Of a stretch of DNA of 63,407 nucleotides, positions 54,479 to 62,816 are shown one piece after another. Both the position numbers and the translations under genes were made by a program. The DNA lies in contig LJTT01000003.1 in the NCBI GenBank assembly GCA_001303585.1, positions 1 to 63,407 of the forward strand. The letters run 5' to 3'. The notes below the pieces were generated by a model. That model was not told the DNA's origin. It saw nothing but the letters and a program-made list of their open reading frames with translations, and did no database searches. Position 1 is the first letter of the stretch. Every line of letters starts with the position of its first letter. This DNA comes from Betaproteobacteria bacterium SG8_41. GTDB lineage: Bacteria > Pseudomonadota > Gammaproteobacteria > Burkholderiales > SG8-41.

Positions 54479-55294
54479 TTAGAAAAAAGCGAAAGCGCGG
54501 ACCTCGATGCTCTGGCGCGGCGGCGCGCCCGGCGGCGAGGTGGGATCCTCAAACGAGCTGTGGGGGGCAAAGCGCGCACGGCCGTCCCGCTCTGACTCAT
54601 AGACCTTGAACACCAGTGCCTCGTCGCGGCGCATCTGCGGGAAATAAAACCAGCGATGCCGCGGGCTGTAGGCGAGTCGATAGGTCTGCCCCACCCGGTT
54701 CGGATACTTGCGCTCCGCAACTAGAAAATCCTCCATTGCCACGCTCCCGGCGTCCGCAATCGCCAGGGGATTGGACTGGATCGGCTGATTGATCGCGCGC
54801 CATACCTGGATGATCGCGAATCGGCGTTCCAGCAGTGCGTCGGCCTCGTCCGGAAAGATTTCACGCACGCGCTGCGGGCCGGACCATTCGGTGTAGTCGT
54901 TGTGCGCCGAGAGCACCGGTTCGCGGATGAGCCGCGCCTCGCGCTCGCCCTCGTCGCCCGAGCGCAGCGTGTGGTCAAAGATCACGACGCGGCTTGCGCC
55001 CGAGGTCTCACGAATGAGGCGCTCGACCTCGGGGTAATACACGGAGCTGATCTGCTCCGGTTCGAAGAAGTCGGCCACCTTCGTTTGGTGCGCGACCAGG
55101 AGAAAACCCGTCCCGTCGAGCGAGAATTGCTCCTGGGTCAGCCGGCCATTCCGGATCTCCACACGCCTTAATTCCTGCGTCCCCGTCCGACGCCGGCGTA
55201 TGTTGTTCGGGCCGAAGGTTTCGTTGACGAGCTTCTCGCCCGTGTTCACGATGTAGGGAATTTCCGCCAGCACGGCGGGCTGCAACCTGTCCAT
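54479..55294 (-). CDS. CmcJ/NvfI-family oxidoreductase
   Basis: 271 aa. Family segments: VVIFDHTLRSGDEGE, the AHNDYTEWSGPQRVRE motif, VWRAINQPIQSNPLAIADA, YSPRHRWFYFPQMRRDEALVFKVYESE and FAPHSSFEDPTSPPG. CmcJ-like proteins resemble iron/2-oxoglutarate or related oxygenases used in cephamycin and fungal natural-product pathways; their general reaction in bacteria is unclear. Free-standing gene. Confidence 0.85.
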   Translation of the reverse strand: MDRLQPAVLAEIPYIVNTGEKLVNETFGPNNIRRRRTGTQELRRVEIRNGRLTQEQFSLDGTGFLLVAHQTKVADFFEPEQISSVYYPEVERLIRETSGASRVVIFDHTLRSGDEGEREARLIREPVLSAHNDYTEWSGPQRVREIFPDEADALLERRFAIIQVWRAINQPIQSNPLAIADAGSVAMEDFLVAERKYPNRVGQTYRLAYSPRHRWFYFPQMRRDEALVFKVYESERDGRARFAPHSSFEDPTSPPGAPPRQSIEVRAFAFF

Positions 55295-55860
55295 GGTGCG
55301 TCTCTTGAAACTGCGTAGGATCGAAGGGCGCAGTGTAGACCCGGCGGCTTCACATCGCCACCGGGAACGGCGTTTCCCGCAAGGCTGAAATGGTCTTCAG
55401 CTCCGCCTCTGGTCAGACCTTCGACACAGTCGCCCATTCGCGAGTCACGGCAAATTCGGTCTGGCGCCAGGCGCCCTTTTGTCCTGGACGTTCGCCTTCG
55501 ATCACCATCGCACCGCTGCCGTTCCAGCAGGAGCATTCGTTTGGCGCGCGACGCGACCTCTCGGGGACCGCGTGGGGAACGCCGAGGATCGCGCCTTGAC
55601 TAATCATTCCAGTGGCGAGTCTCCGACACGACGTCCTGCATTTCTGGAAGATCTTTGAGCGAGGGCCTTCTTGGAGGCTGACTCTTCGAGCCAAGGGCAT
55701 CGAATGTTGCAAAAATACCGATCCCATGTTGAGAAATCTGTGGAAATAGTCTCACTAACCCTGTGTAAACAATCAAATATTTGCATACCGCCAGGATCTC
55801 TGGCAGGATTCTTGCAACACCGCAACTTAGGCAGCTTGGTTCGTAAAGGAGACTGTTGTC
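55295..55860. other. 566-bp regulatory region upstream of the AlgH-like gene
   Basis: No convincing coding frame. The right end is AT-rich and carries the sigma-54 promoter listed separately. An activator site is expected 100-200 bp upstream of it but none could be picked by eye. Confidence 0.5.
55801..55816 (+). promoter_or_regulatory. Sigma-54 (-24/-12) promoter
   Basis: TGGCAGGATTCTTGCA matches the consensus TGGCAC-N5-TTGCA at all but one base. The invariant GG and GC are separated by exactly 10 bp. It lies 45 bp before the ATG at 55861, with AAAGGAGA as ribosome-binding site. Transcription would need RpoN and an AAA+ activator. Confidence 0.78.
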
Positions 55861-56514
55861 ATGGATAAGCACCGTTCCTGCGGGGGTCTGGTGTCAGTCG
55901 TGGTCGCGGCTGCCATGATCGCTTGCGCCTTCGTAGCGCGCGCAGCGGATTTCGACACTGGCCCGGTCATGCTCGTGGCCAAACCCGCTTTGCAGGGGGA
56001 TCAGCTCTACCATTCGACGATCCTCATCGTGAAGCCGATGGGCGATGACCAGCACATCGGATTCATCGTCAACAAACCTACACCCGTGACGCTCGGCCGG
56101 CTCTTCCCGGACCACGAGCCGTCGCAAAAGGTCACGGAACCTGTATATCTGGGCGGGCCGGTCAGCACCGAGGTGCTGTTCGCCCTGGTGCAGAGCCCAG
56201 AGAGCCCCAGCGACCGCTCGATGCAAATTACGCCGGATCTCTACGCGGTCGTCGACCGCGTGAGTGTCGATGACATCATCGAAAAGGAGTCGGACCACGC
56301 GCGGTTCTACGCGGGATTGGTGCTGTGGCAGCCCGGTGAACTGCGCACCGAAATCGACCGCGGTTTCTGGTACGTGCTGGATGCCGACTCGAGCCTTGTG
56401 CTTCGCAAGTCGACTGACGGCATGTGGGAAGAGCTTCTCGAGCGCTCGCGCAGGAATGCGAGACGTGTGAGGGCCAGTGCCCCGGGGTCGCATCACTACG
56501 CGCACCTGAACTGA
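55861..56514 (+). CDS. YqgE/AlgH-family protein with signal peptide
   Basis: 217 aa. The first 28 residues form a signal peptide (GLVSVVVAAAMIACAFVARAA). The rest is a YqgE/AlgH domain: GPVMLVAKPALQGDQLYHSTILIV, QHIGFIVNKPTPVTLGRLFPD, VYLGGPVSTEVLFALVQ and HARFYAGLVLWQPGELRTEI. Ordinary AlgH proteins are cytoplasmic, start directly with the domain and sit beside a Holliday-junction resolvase gene; this one is exported and stands alone behind a sigma-54 promoter. Function unknown. Confidence 0.88.
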   Translation: MDKHRSCGGLVSVVVAAAMIACAFVARAADFDTGPVMLVAKPALQGDQLYHSTILIVKPMGDDQHIGFIVNKPTPVTLGRLFPDHEPSQKVTEPVYLGGPVSTEVLFALVQSPESPSDRSMQITPDLYAVVDRVSVDDIIEKESDHARFYAGLVLWQPGELRTEIDRGFWYVLDADSSLVLRKSTDGMWEELLERSRRNARRVRASAPGSHHYAHLN

Positions 56515-56890
56515 CCGGCTGGGGATCGCCGGCCAATGCCCGGTGATCCGCCGCGTCGCTCATCCATTCCCCTCAATCTTGCTCCGCCACGGGCGCTCTT
56601 CCCGTTTGGCCTGGCGCGAGAACCTTCCAACGGGATAGACCGGCCCGCCCAAGAACGACGTTCGAGCGGAGGCGCCGAAAGACATCACGCTTTGGAGGCT
56701 CGCTCCCGTTGCGTTGGTCTGGGCCCCGGAGCTCGTGTCCGCCTTCGCGCACCGATCATTTTCTAGCGGCGTGCGTGAAATTTCTCACGGAACGAGCGCC
56801 TGAAGCTGTTTGCCGGACGTTGCTTGCGTCACCGCACGTCACAGCCTGGTGTTAAGCTTTGCTGCGCAAGTTAGCGCTTGGGGCATACTG
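56515..56890. other. 376-bp intergenic region
   Basis: No recognisable gene, hairpin or repeat. It separates two plus-strand genes and presumably carries the promoter of the small gene at 56891. Confidence 0.5.
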
Positions 56891-57178
56891 ATGGACGACG
56901 GTGAAGTAACTCTGTGGCTGCAGGAACATGGCCGGGCAGGCAAGCTCAGCCTGGAGCTTGCCCAGCAGCTCGCCCGGGAATCCCACCTGGGGTGGTATGT
57001 CGCGCCCCACAGCCACAATCGATTCGCCATCGGCAAGCTGACCCTGGCGAAGGTCTCTTCCCGGCACATCGTGACGGATGCGGATGGAAACGCCCTGACG
57101 TTCGACAGTGTCGCGGATGCCAAGCAGTTTCTGCAGGACAAATTCGGAATAAACGCGTCGCAGGTGTTCGGCTACTAA
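56891..57178 (+). CDS. Hypothetical 95-aa protein
   Basis: Start at the ATG 56891 (MDDGEVTLWLQEHGRAGKL). The sequence is compact and mixed alpha/beta (LAQQLARESHLGWYVAPHSHNRFAIGKL, VTDADGNALTFDSVADAKQFLQDKF). No signal peptide, motif or family was recognised. Codon use and balanced composition support a real gene. Confidence 0.6.
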   Translation: MDDGEVTLWLQEHGRAGKLSLELAQQLARESHLGWYVAPHSHNRFAIGKLTLAKVSSRHIVTDADGNALTFDSVADAKQFLQDKFGINASQVFGY

Positions 57179-57313
57179 AGCGTCCCTGAAGCAGCCGCAG
57201 ATAAACGCACATGAACGCCGCTAGACGAGCGCCCCGAGGGCGCGGCTTTTCGATCTGGTAGGTCTCCATCGGCGCGAGAGTCGTTTACGCGCCGGCCTGC
57301 TCGACTCAATCGC

Positions 57314-57841
57314 TCAGCTGTCCGCGTCCGCGCTATCGGCGTCGCGTCGGCGCTGCTCGTGGAGCGCGCGCGCGGCGCGTCCAAATTCGAGCTTCGCCTC
57401 GTACGCTTCCCGCTCCCGCTGGTTCATGCGGCGCTGGGCGAGCTGCAATCGCGCCTCGCTCGCCCTGCGCTCGGTGTCGCTGACGTCCTGTCCAGCCCGA
57501 GGTTCGGCCGTTTGCACCAGGCGGCTGGTTTCGCGGCGGTAGGCTTCCCGCGCGAGGCGCAGCTCGCGTTCGCGTTCAGCGATGCGCTGGCGCGCCTCGC
57601 GAAGCTGCCTCTCACGCGCGATGCGGGCGGCGCGTTTTGTGTCGGCATCCTTGATAATCCCCCAGTCCTTCTCTGGGGCCACAACGCCTTTCGGCATCGC
57701 GAAGCGGGACGCACCCCAGCTCAAGAGAACCATCAGTTTCGTCATGGCCGCGCCCGTAACGGGCTGGCCGCCAGCTGTGGCCCCTGCGGGCCAGGCACTG
57801 GCCACGATACCCGACAACACCAAAATCAGCGCTCGATTCAT
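57314..57841 (-). CDS. Exported coiled-coil protein
   Basis: 175 aa. Signal peptide MNRALILVLSGIVASAWPAGATA. From about residue 65 on it is one long charged helix rich in Arg, Glu and Ala (RAARIARERQLREARQRIAERERELRLAREAYRRE and RRMNQREREAYEAKLEFGRAARAL), a predicted coiled coil. Probably periplasmic; function unknown. Its layout recalls the exported Ala/Lys-rich protein at 11272. Confidence 0.65.
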   Translation of the reverse strand: MNRALILVLSGIVASAWPAGATAGGQPVTGAAMTKLMVLLSWGASRFAMPKGVVAPEKDWGIIKDADTKRAARIARERQLREARQRIAERERELRLAREAYRRETSRLVQTAEPRAGQDVSDTERRASEARLQLAQRRMNQREREAYEAKLEFGRAARALHEQRRRDADSADADS

Positions 57842-58061
57842 GGCAGCCCCCCGGCACGCGCCTGCATCGAAGACATTTACATCCTAGTCCTATCGCCAGC
57901 AAAAAAGACCCGCCGCAAACCGGTTTCTGGAGGCGTTCGCGCACAAAATCACAGGCGATTTTCAGGGGTTTGCGGCAGAGGTCACGGTTTGGGGTTGCTC
58001 CCCAAAACGCGCCTTTTCACATCTTTTTTAGTAGCCAATTTGACACACGGACTGCAAAAAA

Positions 58062-58081
58062 AAGCCCCAAAAACGGGGCTT
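58062..58081 (-). terminator. Intrinsic terminator after the cytochrome gene
   Basis: AAGCCCC/GGGGCTT stem with an AAAAAC loop. On the minus strand it is followed by a run of T, 28 bp after the stop of the cytochrome gene. Confidence 0.85.
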
Positions 58082-58108
58082 GATTAAGATCAAATCTCCT
58101 GCATTTTT

Positions 58109-58585
58109 CTAGTATTTCAGCTTCATCTTCGAGACTTGTTCCTTCGTCACGCCGGGCACGTCACCTCTCGCTTTCCACCGGTTGAGCACCCATCCGTCCT
58201 CGCCAACCCAGTTCTTAAAGAGCTTGAAATTCTTCTGCCGCTCTTCGTCGTTCGAGCCGAGGAAGTTATACATGTTGCCCGGCTTGCCGCTCTTCGAGCT
58301 CTTCCCGTCGTCGAGCCTGCGCATCATTGCGCCTGTGTCCGGCCAACCGATGAAGTAGATCGTATCGGCATAGGTGTCCATGCGCGGACCTTTCATGGCG
58401 GCCTTGTACTTCTTTGCATCCTCTTTGAAGTCGCCGTAGTACGGCGCGCTGGAACCGTGGCAGCCCAGGCATTTCTGCTCCATCAAAGGGCGGATATCCT
58501 TGCGATACGTCACGTCGGCGGCCAGAACGGGGAGACTGAGGGAGGCAGCCGCGAGCGCCACAAACCCAATTGCATGAAGTTTCAT
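58109..58585 (-). CDS. Periplasmic c-type cytochrome-like protein
   Basis: 158 aa; GGAGGAG precedes the ATG at 58585. Signal peptide MKLHAIGFVALAAASLSLPVLAAD. The mature protein starts VTYRKDIRPLMEQKCLGCHGSSAPYYGDF with a single CxxCH haem site (Cys39-His43). Candidates for the sixth ligand are the methionines in TGAMMRRLDDG or PGNMYNF. The end (VTKEQVSKMKLKY) is charged. It resembles small mono-haem proteins with a DIRPLMExxCxxCH start (cytochrome domain of Planctomycete-like or PSD1-type proteins). Electron-transfer role inferred. Confidence 0.9.
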   Translation of the reverse strand: MKLHAIGFVALAAASLSLPVLAADVTYRKDIRPLMEQKCLGCHGSSAPYYGDFKEDAKKYKAAMKGPRMDTYADTIYFIGWPDTGAMMRRLDDGKSSKSGKPGNMYNFLGSNDEERQKNFKLFKNWVGEDGWVLNRWKARGDVPGVTKEQVSKMKLKY

Positions 58586-58830
58586 CGAATTCTCCTCCAG
58601 AAAAATTGAACCACGTCCGCATCCTTGGTGTTACCTGCGCACCAATAACAGAACCCGGCTGGGCTTTACTTGATAGGGATCAACCTTTACCTGATTCTCG
58701 GGCCGCTTGTGGCGGGAGAAGTCAAGGATGGTAATTCTCGGCGAGCGCCCCTTTCACCACAAAGCAGCATGAAGGGCGCTTGCCCAAAGAACGTCGTCGG
58801 GCCTTCAGGGCGCCGGGAACCGGGACCCGT

Positions 58831-59610
58831 TCAATACGTGCCGGGGTAGGTGCCGCCGTCGATCAGGAAATTCTGGCCGGTGATGTAGGCAGCCTGGGCG
58901 CTGCAAATGTATGCACACAACTCACCAAACTCGGCCGGATCGCCAAACCGGCCGGCCGGGATCGCATTCTTCCGTGCCTCGAAAAACTGCTCGAACGGCT
59001 GCCCCATCGTTTTCGCGCGCGCCGCCATGGTGTTCTTGAGGCGTTCGGTGGCGAACTGGCCTGGCAGGAGATTGTTGATCGTAACGTTGTGCCGTACGGT
59101 CTTGCGCGCGAGCCCCGCAACGAACCCGGTCAACCCCGAGCGAGCCGCATTAGACAGGCCCAGCTCCTCGATCGGCGCTTTCACCGAGTTCGAAGTGATG
59201 TTGACGACCCGCCCGAACTTGCGCGCGATCATGCCATCGACCGTCGCCTTGATCAGCTCGATCGGCGTCAGCATGTTGGCGTCAACCGCTTTGATCCAGT
59301 CTTCGCGCGTCCAGTTGCGGAAGTCGCCTGGGGGCGGGCCGCCCGCGTTGTTGACAAGAATGTCGGGTTGCGGACAGGCGGCGAGCGCGGCGGAGCGGCC
59401 CTCTGGCGTCGTGATATCTGCGACGACCGCGACCACCTTGGCCCCGGTCTCCGCCTGGATGTCGGCGGCAGCCTGCTCGAGCGCTTCCCGCCCACGCGCG
59501 ATAATGGTTACAGTTGCGCCTTCGCGCGCAAGCGACACTGCGCAGCCCCTGCCGAGACCCTTGCTCGCCGCACATACCAATGCGTTCCTGCCCTTGATGC
59601 CGAGGTCCAT
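58831..59610 (-). CDS. SDR-family oxidoreductase with altered catalytic residues
   Basis: 259 aa. Rossmann motif ALVCAASKGLGRGCAVSLAREG, ILVNNAGGPPPGDF and GRVVNITSNSVKAP are clear SDR features, as is the C-terminal YITGQNFLIDGGTYPG. Ser140 is present, but the expected Tyr-x3-Lys is Ser153-x3-Arg157 (GLSNAARSGLTGF). A common SDR subgroup shares this LSNAAR variant, so the protein may be a divergent reductase or a non-classical enzyme. Confidence 0.9.
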   Translation of the reverse strand: MDLGIKGRNALVCAASKGLGRGCAVSLAREGATVTIIARGREALEQAAADIQAETGAKVVAVVADITTPEGRSAALAACPQPDILVNNAGGPPPGDFRNWTREDWIKAVDANMLTPIELIKATVDGMIARKFGRVVNITSNSVKAPIEELGLSNAARSGLTGFVAGLARKTVRHNVTINNLLPGQFATERLKNTMAARAKTMGQPFEQFFEARKNAIPAGRFGDPAEFGELCAYICSAQAAYITGQNFLIDGGTYPGTY

Positions 59611-59759
59611 GTCAATATCCTGAACAAGTTATCGCGAGAAAATCAAAGCGGGTAAATGCTGCCACAACCAAAAATGACGCGTGCCCGGAAACGGACACGA
59701 ACCCCAGACTCTTTCAACTTCGAGACTTTTGGACAGAAAAAAACTTTCGCCCCGCCCGT

Positions 59760-60173
59760 TTACGCGCCAGTTCTGTTTCGCATCCGATCGCGCAACAAAA
59801 GTATCACGCGAATGAGTATGGGCGGGATAAACGCGATCGAACCGACATATCCCATGTATGAAATAAATTGACCGACCCCGATGAGAGGATAGAGCCCTCC
59901 GGCGAAAGCCAGCACCAGGTTTGCCCATAACCCGGCGGCAAAACCCAACAACACGGGTTGGCCCTTGAACAACGGCCCGCCCATGAAATCCTCCTGCCGC
60001 TGAGAGAAAAGCGTGACTCCGAACCCCACGATCATGACACACGCAGCTGCGATTGCATGTTTGGCGTCTATCGATGGGGAAAAGGCCAAGGCTACATCAC
60101 AAATTGCCGCAGTCGTGTACGCAACGACCGAGACGACGACCAAAATCCGTCTCAAGCTGAGCTCGGGATTCAT
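59760..60173 (-). CDS. Hypothetical four-span membrane protein
   Basis: 137 aa with four hydrophobic segments: ILVVVSVVAYTTAAICDVAL, HAIAAACVMIVGFGVTLF, VLLGFAAGLWANLVLAFAGGL and YVGSIAFIPPILIRVILLL. A charged loop SQRQEDFMGGPLFKG lies between the second and third. Not recognised. Start ATG at 60173. Confidence 0.65.
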   Translation of the reverse strand: MNPELSLRRILVVVSVVAYTTAAICDVALAFSPSIDAKHAIAAACVMIVGFGVTLFSQRQEDFMGGPLFKGQPVLLGFAAGLWANLVLAFAGGLYPLIGVGQFISYMGYVGSIAFIPPILIRVILLLRDRMRNRTGA

Positions 60174-60402
60174 TAACGCTTTGTCTTCCGATCTGTTTCT
60201 CGCATGATGCCCAGGCTACATCGGACCGCGAGAGAAACGGCTGCCACTGGATTCCAGATGATTCAAAAATGACGAGTGCCTCCGGGGTCAGATCCGAACT
60301 TTCGCCAAGAAGCCGCTCGCGAATATCGGATCCGCCCCTCACGGGATTTCGGCCAGGAATATCGAGATAAGTTCTTCCGAACCGATTTGCGGCAGCGTTC
60401 CG

Positions 60403-61362
60403 TCACAGCCCCATTTCCCGGATGAGCTTGCGCCACGCTGCGATCTCCGAGCGCACGAATGCCTGAAACTCAGCGGGAGGATTACCCACCGGGCGGGCAC
60501 CTTGAGCGTTGAGCCATTTCACGATCTCGGGGTTTCCAAGGGCCTGGACCGCTGACTTGTATATATGGTCGAGAATCGGCTGCGGTACACCGGCTGGAGC
60601 GAACAACCCGGCCCAGTATGCCTTGTCGAAACCGGGCAAACCCGATTCATTTAGAGTCGGCAGTTTCGGCAATGCCGGCGACCTTTCCTTCGACGTCACC
60701 GCAAGCGCGCGCATCCTTCCGGATTTTATGAAGGGCAATGCCGGCGTGATCGCAGGCAGCATTACCTGCACTTCGCCGCTCATGAGGGCAATCTGGCCGG
60801 GACCGCCTCCTTTGTACGGAACATGCAGCAGTTTGATTTTTGCCTCGTACGTAAAGAGCTCCGTGCTCAGGTGTATGTTGCTGCCCTTGCCCCCGGAACT
60901 GAAAAGAATTTCGCCGGGATGCTTGCGCGCCAGTGCACGCAATTGCCCGTAGTTCTTCACGGGCATCGAGGGATGCACCACTAGGACGTGCGGCACCGAG
61001 GCCATGATCGTAATCGGCGTGAAGTCCTTCAGCGCGTCGTAGGGGAGTTTCTTGCCGTAAATGGTCGGCGTGAAGGTATAACTCGGGGAGGTAAGCATCA
61101 AGGTGTAGCCATCCGGTGGCGTGCGCGCCGCAACCCCCGCACCCAGCGTGCCGCCCGCGCCGCCCCGATTGTCAACGATGATGTTGGCACCTAGAGCTTG
61201 CTCGAGCTTGTTCGCGAGGGCGCGCGCCAGCACATCAGTGGCGCCTCCCGCAGAAAATGGAACGATGAGCCGCACCGGCTTCTCCGGATAGGCGGCAGCA
61301 GCTGATAGCGCGAATAGCGCCACGACAAGAGCAAACAACGAAGCACACGCGGTGCGGAACAT
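60403..61362 (-). CDS. Bug/TctC-family periplasmic binding protein (orphan)
   Basis: 319 aa, GAGGAGGGG before the ATG. Signal peptide MFRTACASLFALVVALFALSAAAA. Standard Bug sequence: KPVRLIVPFSAGGATDVLARALAN, IIVDNRGGAGGTLGAGVAARTPPDGYTLML, LLHVPYKGGGPGQIALMSGEVQVM and GLFAPAGVPQPI. No permease genes adjacent. Probably one of many paralogues sharing a distant or the 6514 TctAB permease. Confidence 0.95.
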   Translation of the reverse strand: MFRTACASLFALVVALFALSAAAAYPEKPVRLIVPFSAGGATDVLARALANKLEQALGANIIVDNRGGAGGTLGAGVAARTPPDGYTLMLTSPSYTFTPTIYGKKLPYDALKDFTPITIMASVPHVLVVHPSMPVKNYGQLRALARKHPGEILFSSGGKGSNIHLSTELFTYEAKIKLLHVPYKGGGPGQIALMSGEVQVMLPAITPALPFIKSGRMRALAVTSKERSPALPKLPTLNESGLPGFDKAYWAGLFAPAGVPQPILDHIYKSAVQALGNPEIVKWLNAQGARPVGNPPAEFQAFVRSEIAAWRKLIREMGL

Positions 61363-61847
61363 AAACCCCTCCTCTCTTGGTTTGCCCGGCGTCCCGTCGT
61401 CGGGCCCAGGTTCGGTGGCATCACGTCGTTCCTCGATCTGAACGCCGCGGAGCCAGAATAGCCTCGTTTTACCGTTGTTGGGAAGGGGGGTGGGAAAGAT
61501 GTCGAACCTTATCGTCCGTGCCGCAGACGTGAAGCTGATTTTGTACCCGACCCGATCCTTCAGTCTCGATTGTCCGCACCGGAACTTGGCCGAGACTGAA
61601 ACAGGGGGTCAACTACCCATTTCCGCTGAATCAACTACAAGCGATCCAGATATCGGCGTTCTCCCGTGCCGATGTAGCCGCGCCGCACGCTCGAGCACTG
61701 CCTGAATCGCACTGCCTGAATTCCCTACTTGAAGCGTTCGCTGCCCAACGGCCCAAGCGTCACCTTGTGTTTGTCACCGTGCCACGTGACGTGCCACAGA
61801 AAAACAGACCTGACCCCATTTTCGATAGTCGGACGGACGTCTTCCTA
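61363..61847. other. 485-bp intergenic region
   Basis: No convincing gene. Around 61773-61797 a GTCAC/GTGAC hairpin overlaps two GTGCCAC direct repeats and a central CACGTG, possibly an operator or chance symmetry. Nothing else was seen. Confidence 0.4.
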
Positions 61848-62228
61848 TCAACCCTTGCGCAAATCCTCCATCGAGTTCTTCCGAGCCTGATCCACCATGC
61901 GCTCGATCTCGTTATCGACTTCGGCTTTGAGTTCCTCGTCATCCGGATAGCACACCCGCCAGAGGTCCGGAAACTTTCCCACTACGCGACGGCGCCCCCA
62001 TAATGTCAGCTTGTGCTCCACACCGGTTACTTTTTCGCTCAGGGTTGTTTCTTCCGTATCGTCCCAAGCGATATCCAGCGTGCCTACCTTCACGCCGGAT
62101 TGAAGCATGCGGATGATGCACTCCCTGCGGATGGCATGAATTCCCGCCGCCCGCCGTGCAATGATCCTCTCGGCCGGTAACGGCTCACCCGCGCGCAGCG
62201 CGCGAGCCTCCTCAGAGGACGTCAACAT
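61848..62228 (-). CDS. Hypothetical 126-aa protein
   Basis: GAGGAGGGG lies 10 nt upstream of the ATG at 62228. Not recognised. The protein is acidic/basic mixed, with an N-terminal helix (EEARALRAGEPLPAERIIARRAAGIHAI), a central beta part (VGTLDIAWDDTEETTLSEKV, KLTLWGRRRVVGKF) and a C-terminal helix (DDEELKAEVDNEIERMVDQARK). No signal peptide or membrane span. Confidence 0.65.
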   Translation of the reverse strand: MLTSSEEARALRAGEPLPAERIIARRAAGIHAIRRECIIRMLQSGVKVGTLDIAWDDTEETTLSEKVTGVEHKLTLWGRRRVVGKFPDLWRVCYPDDEELKAEVDNEIERMVDQARKNSMEDLRKG

Positions 62229-62384
62229 CGGGTTTGCCCCTCCTCGCGGGGACCACGTCGTCCAAAGTCTGCAAATCCGGATCTGGTAAAGCTTCAGATC
62301 CCATGGTACGGACCGGCGATCTGCTCCCGAGCGCCGTAACCGCCGCTATCCTGGTAGGCGTGAGCTGAATTCCGTGGACAAACC

Positions 62385-62816
62385 TCAAATCAGCCCATGA
62401 AGGCGAAGGTACTCCCTGCCTTTCTGCTGCAGGAAGTACTGGGGTTCTTCGCCAATCGCGCAGGGCCCCTGAACGAGGTCGAGGCGCGTGAGCTTGTTGA
62501 GGTGCCGCTCGACCAGCGCTTTTGGCATGGAAAGAACACTGGCGATTTCCGCTGGCGTTACGTCTTCGCTTCGAGAGACAAATAACAGAATTTCTTGCGC
62601 GTGCGGATTTATTGAATCCGTATTTGGGTGGTCGTCCGGACCGTAAGTCGCGCTCGTAGCGGGCAGCGGCACCAGCTTTTGCGAAGCCTCAAGTTGCAGC
62701 TTCAATATCTTGTTTTCACGCTTGAGAAAGTCATTTTCCTTCTCCAAGCGTTCCAGCTTGGATCGAAACGTTGCCGCAGGTGAGAAATCCTTCAGGAAAT
62801 GCGAGATCCAATCCAT
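62385..62816 (-). CDS. Coiled-coil plus winged-helix putative DNA-binding protein
   Basis: 143 aa from the ATG at 62816 (GAGGTAAG upstream). Residues about 15-45 form a leucine-zipper-like coiled coil (SKLERLEKENDFLKRENKILKLQLEAS). Residues about 75-143 form a MarR/ArsR-like winged helix (EILLFVSRSEDVTPAEIASVLSMPKALVERHLNKLTRLDLV then EPQYFLQQKGREYLRLHGL). A dimeric transcription factor is likely; target unknown. Confidence 0.75.
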   Translation of the reverse strand: MDWISHFLKDFSPAATFRSKLERLEKENDFLKRENKILKLQLEASQKLVPLPATSATYGPDDHPNTDSINPHAQEILLFVSRSEDVTPAEIASVLSMPKALVERHLNKLTRLDLVQGPCAIGEEPQYFLQQKGREYLRLHGLI

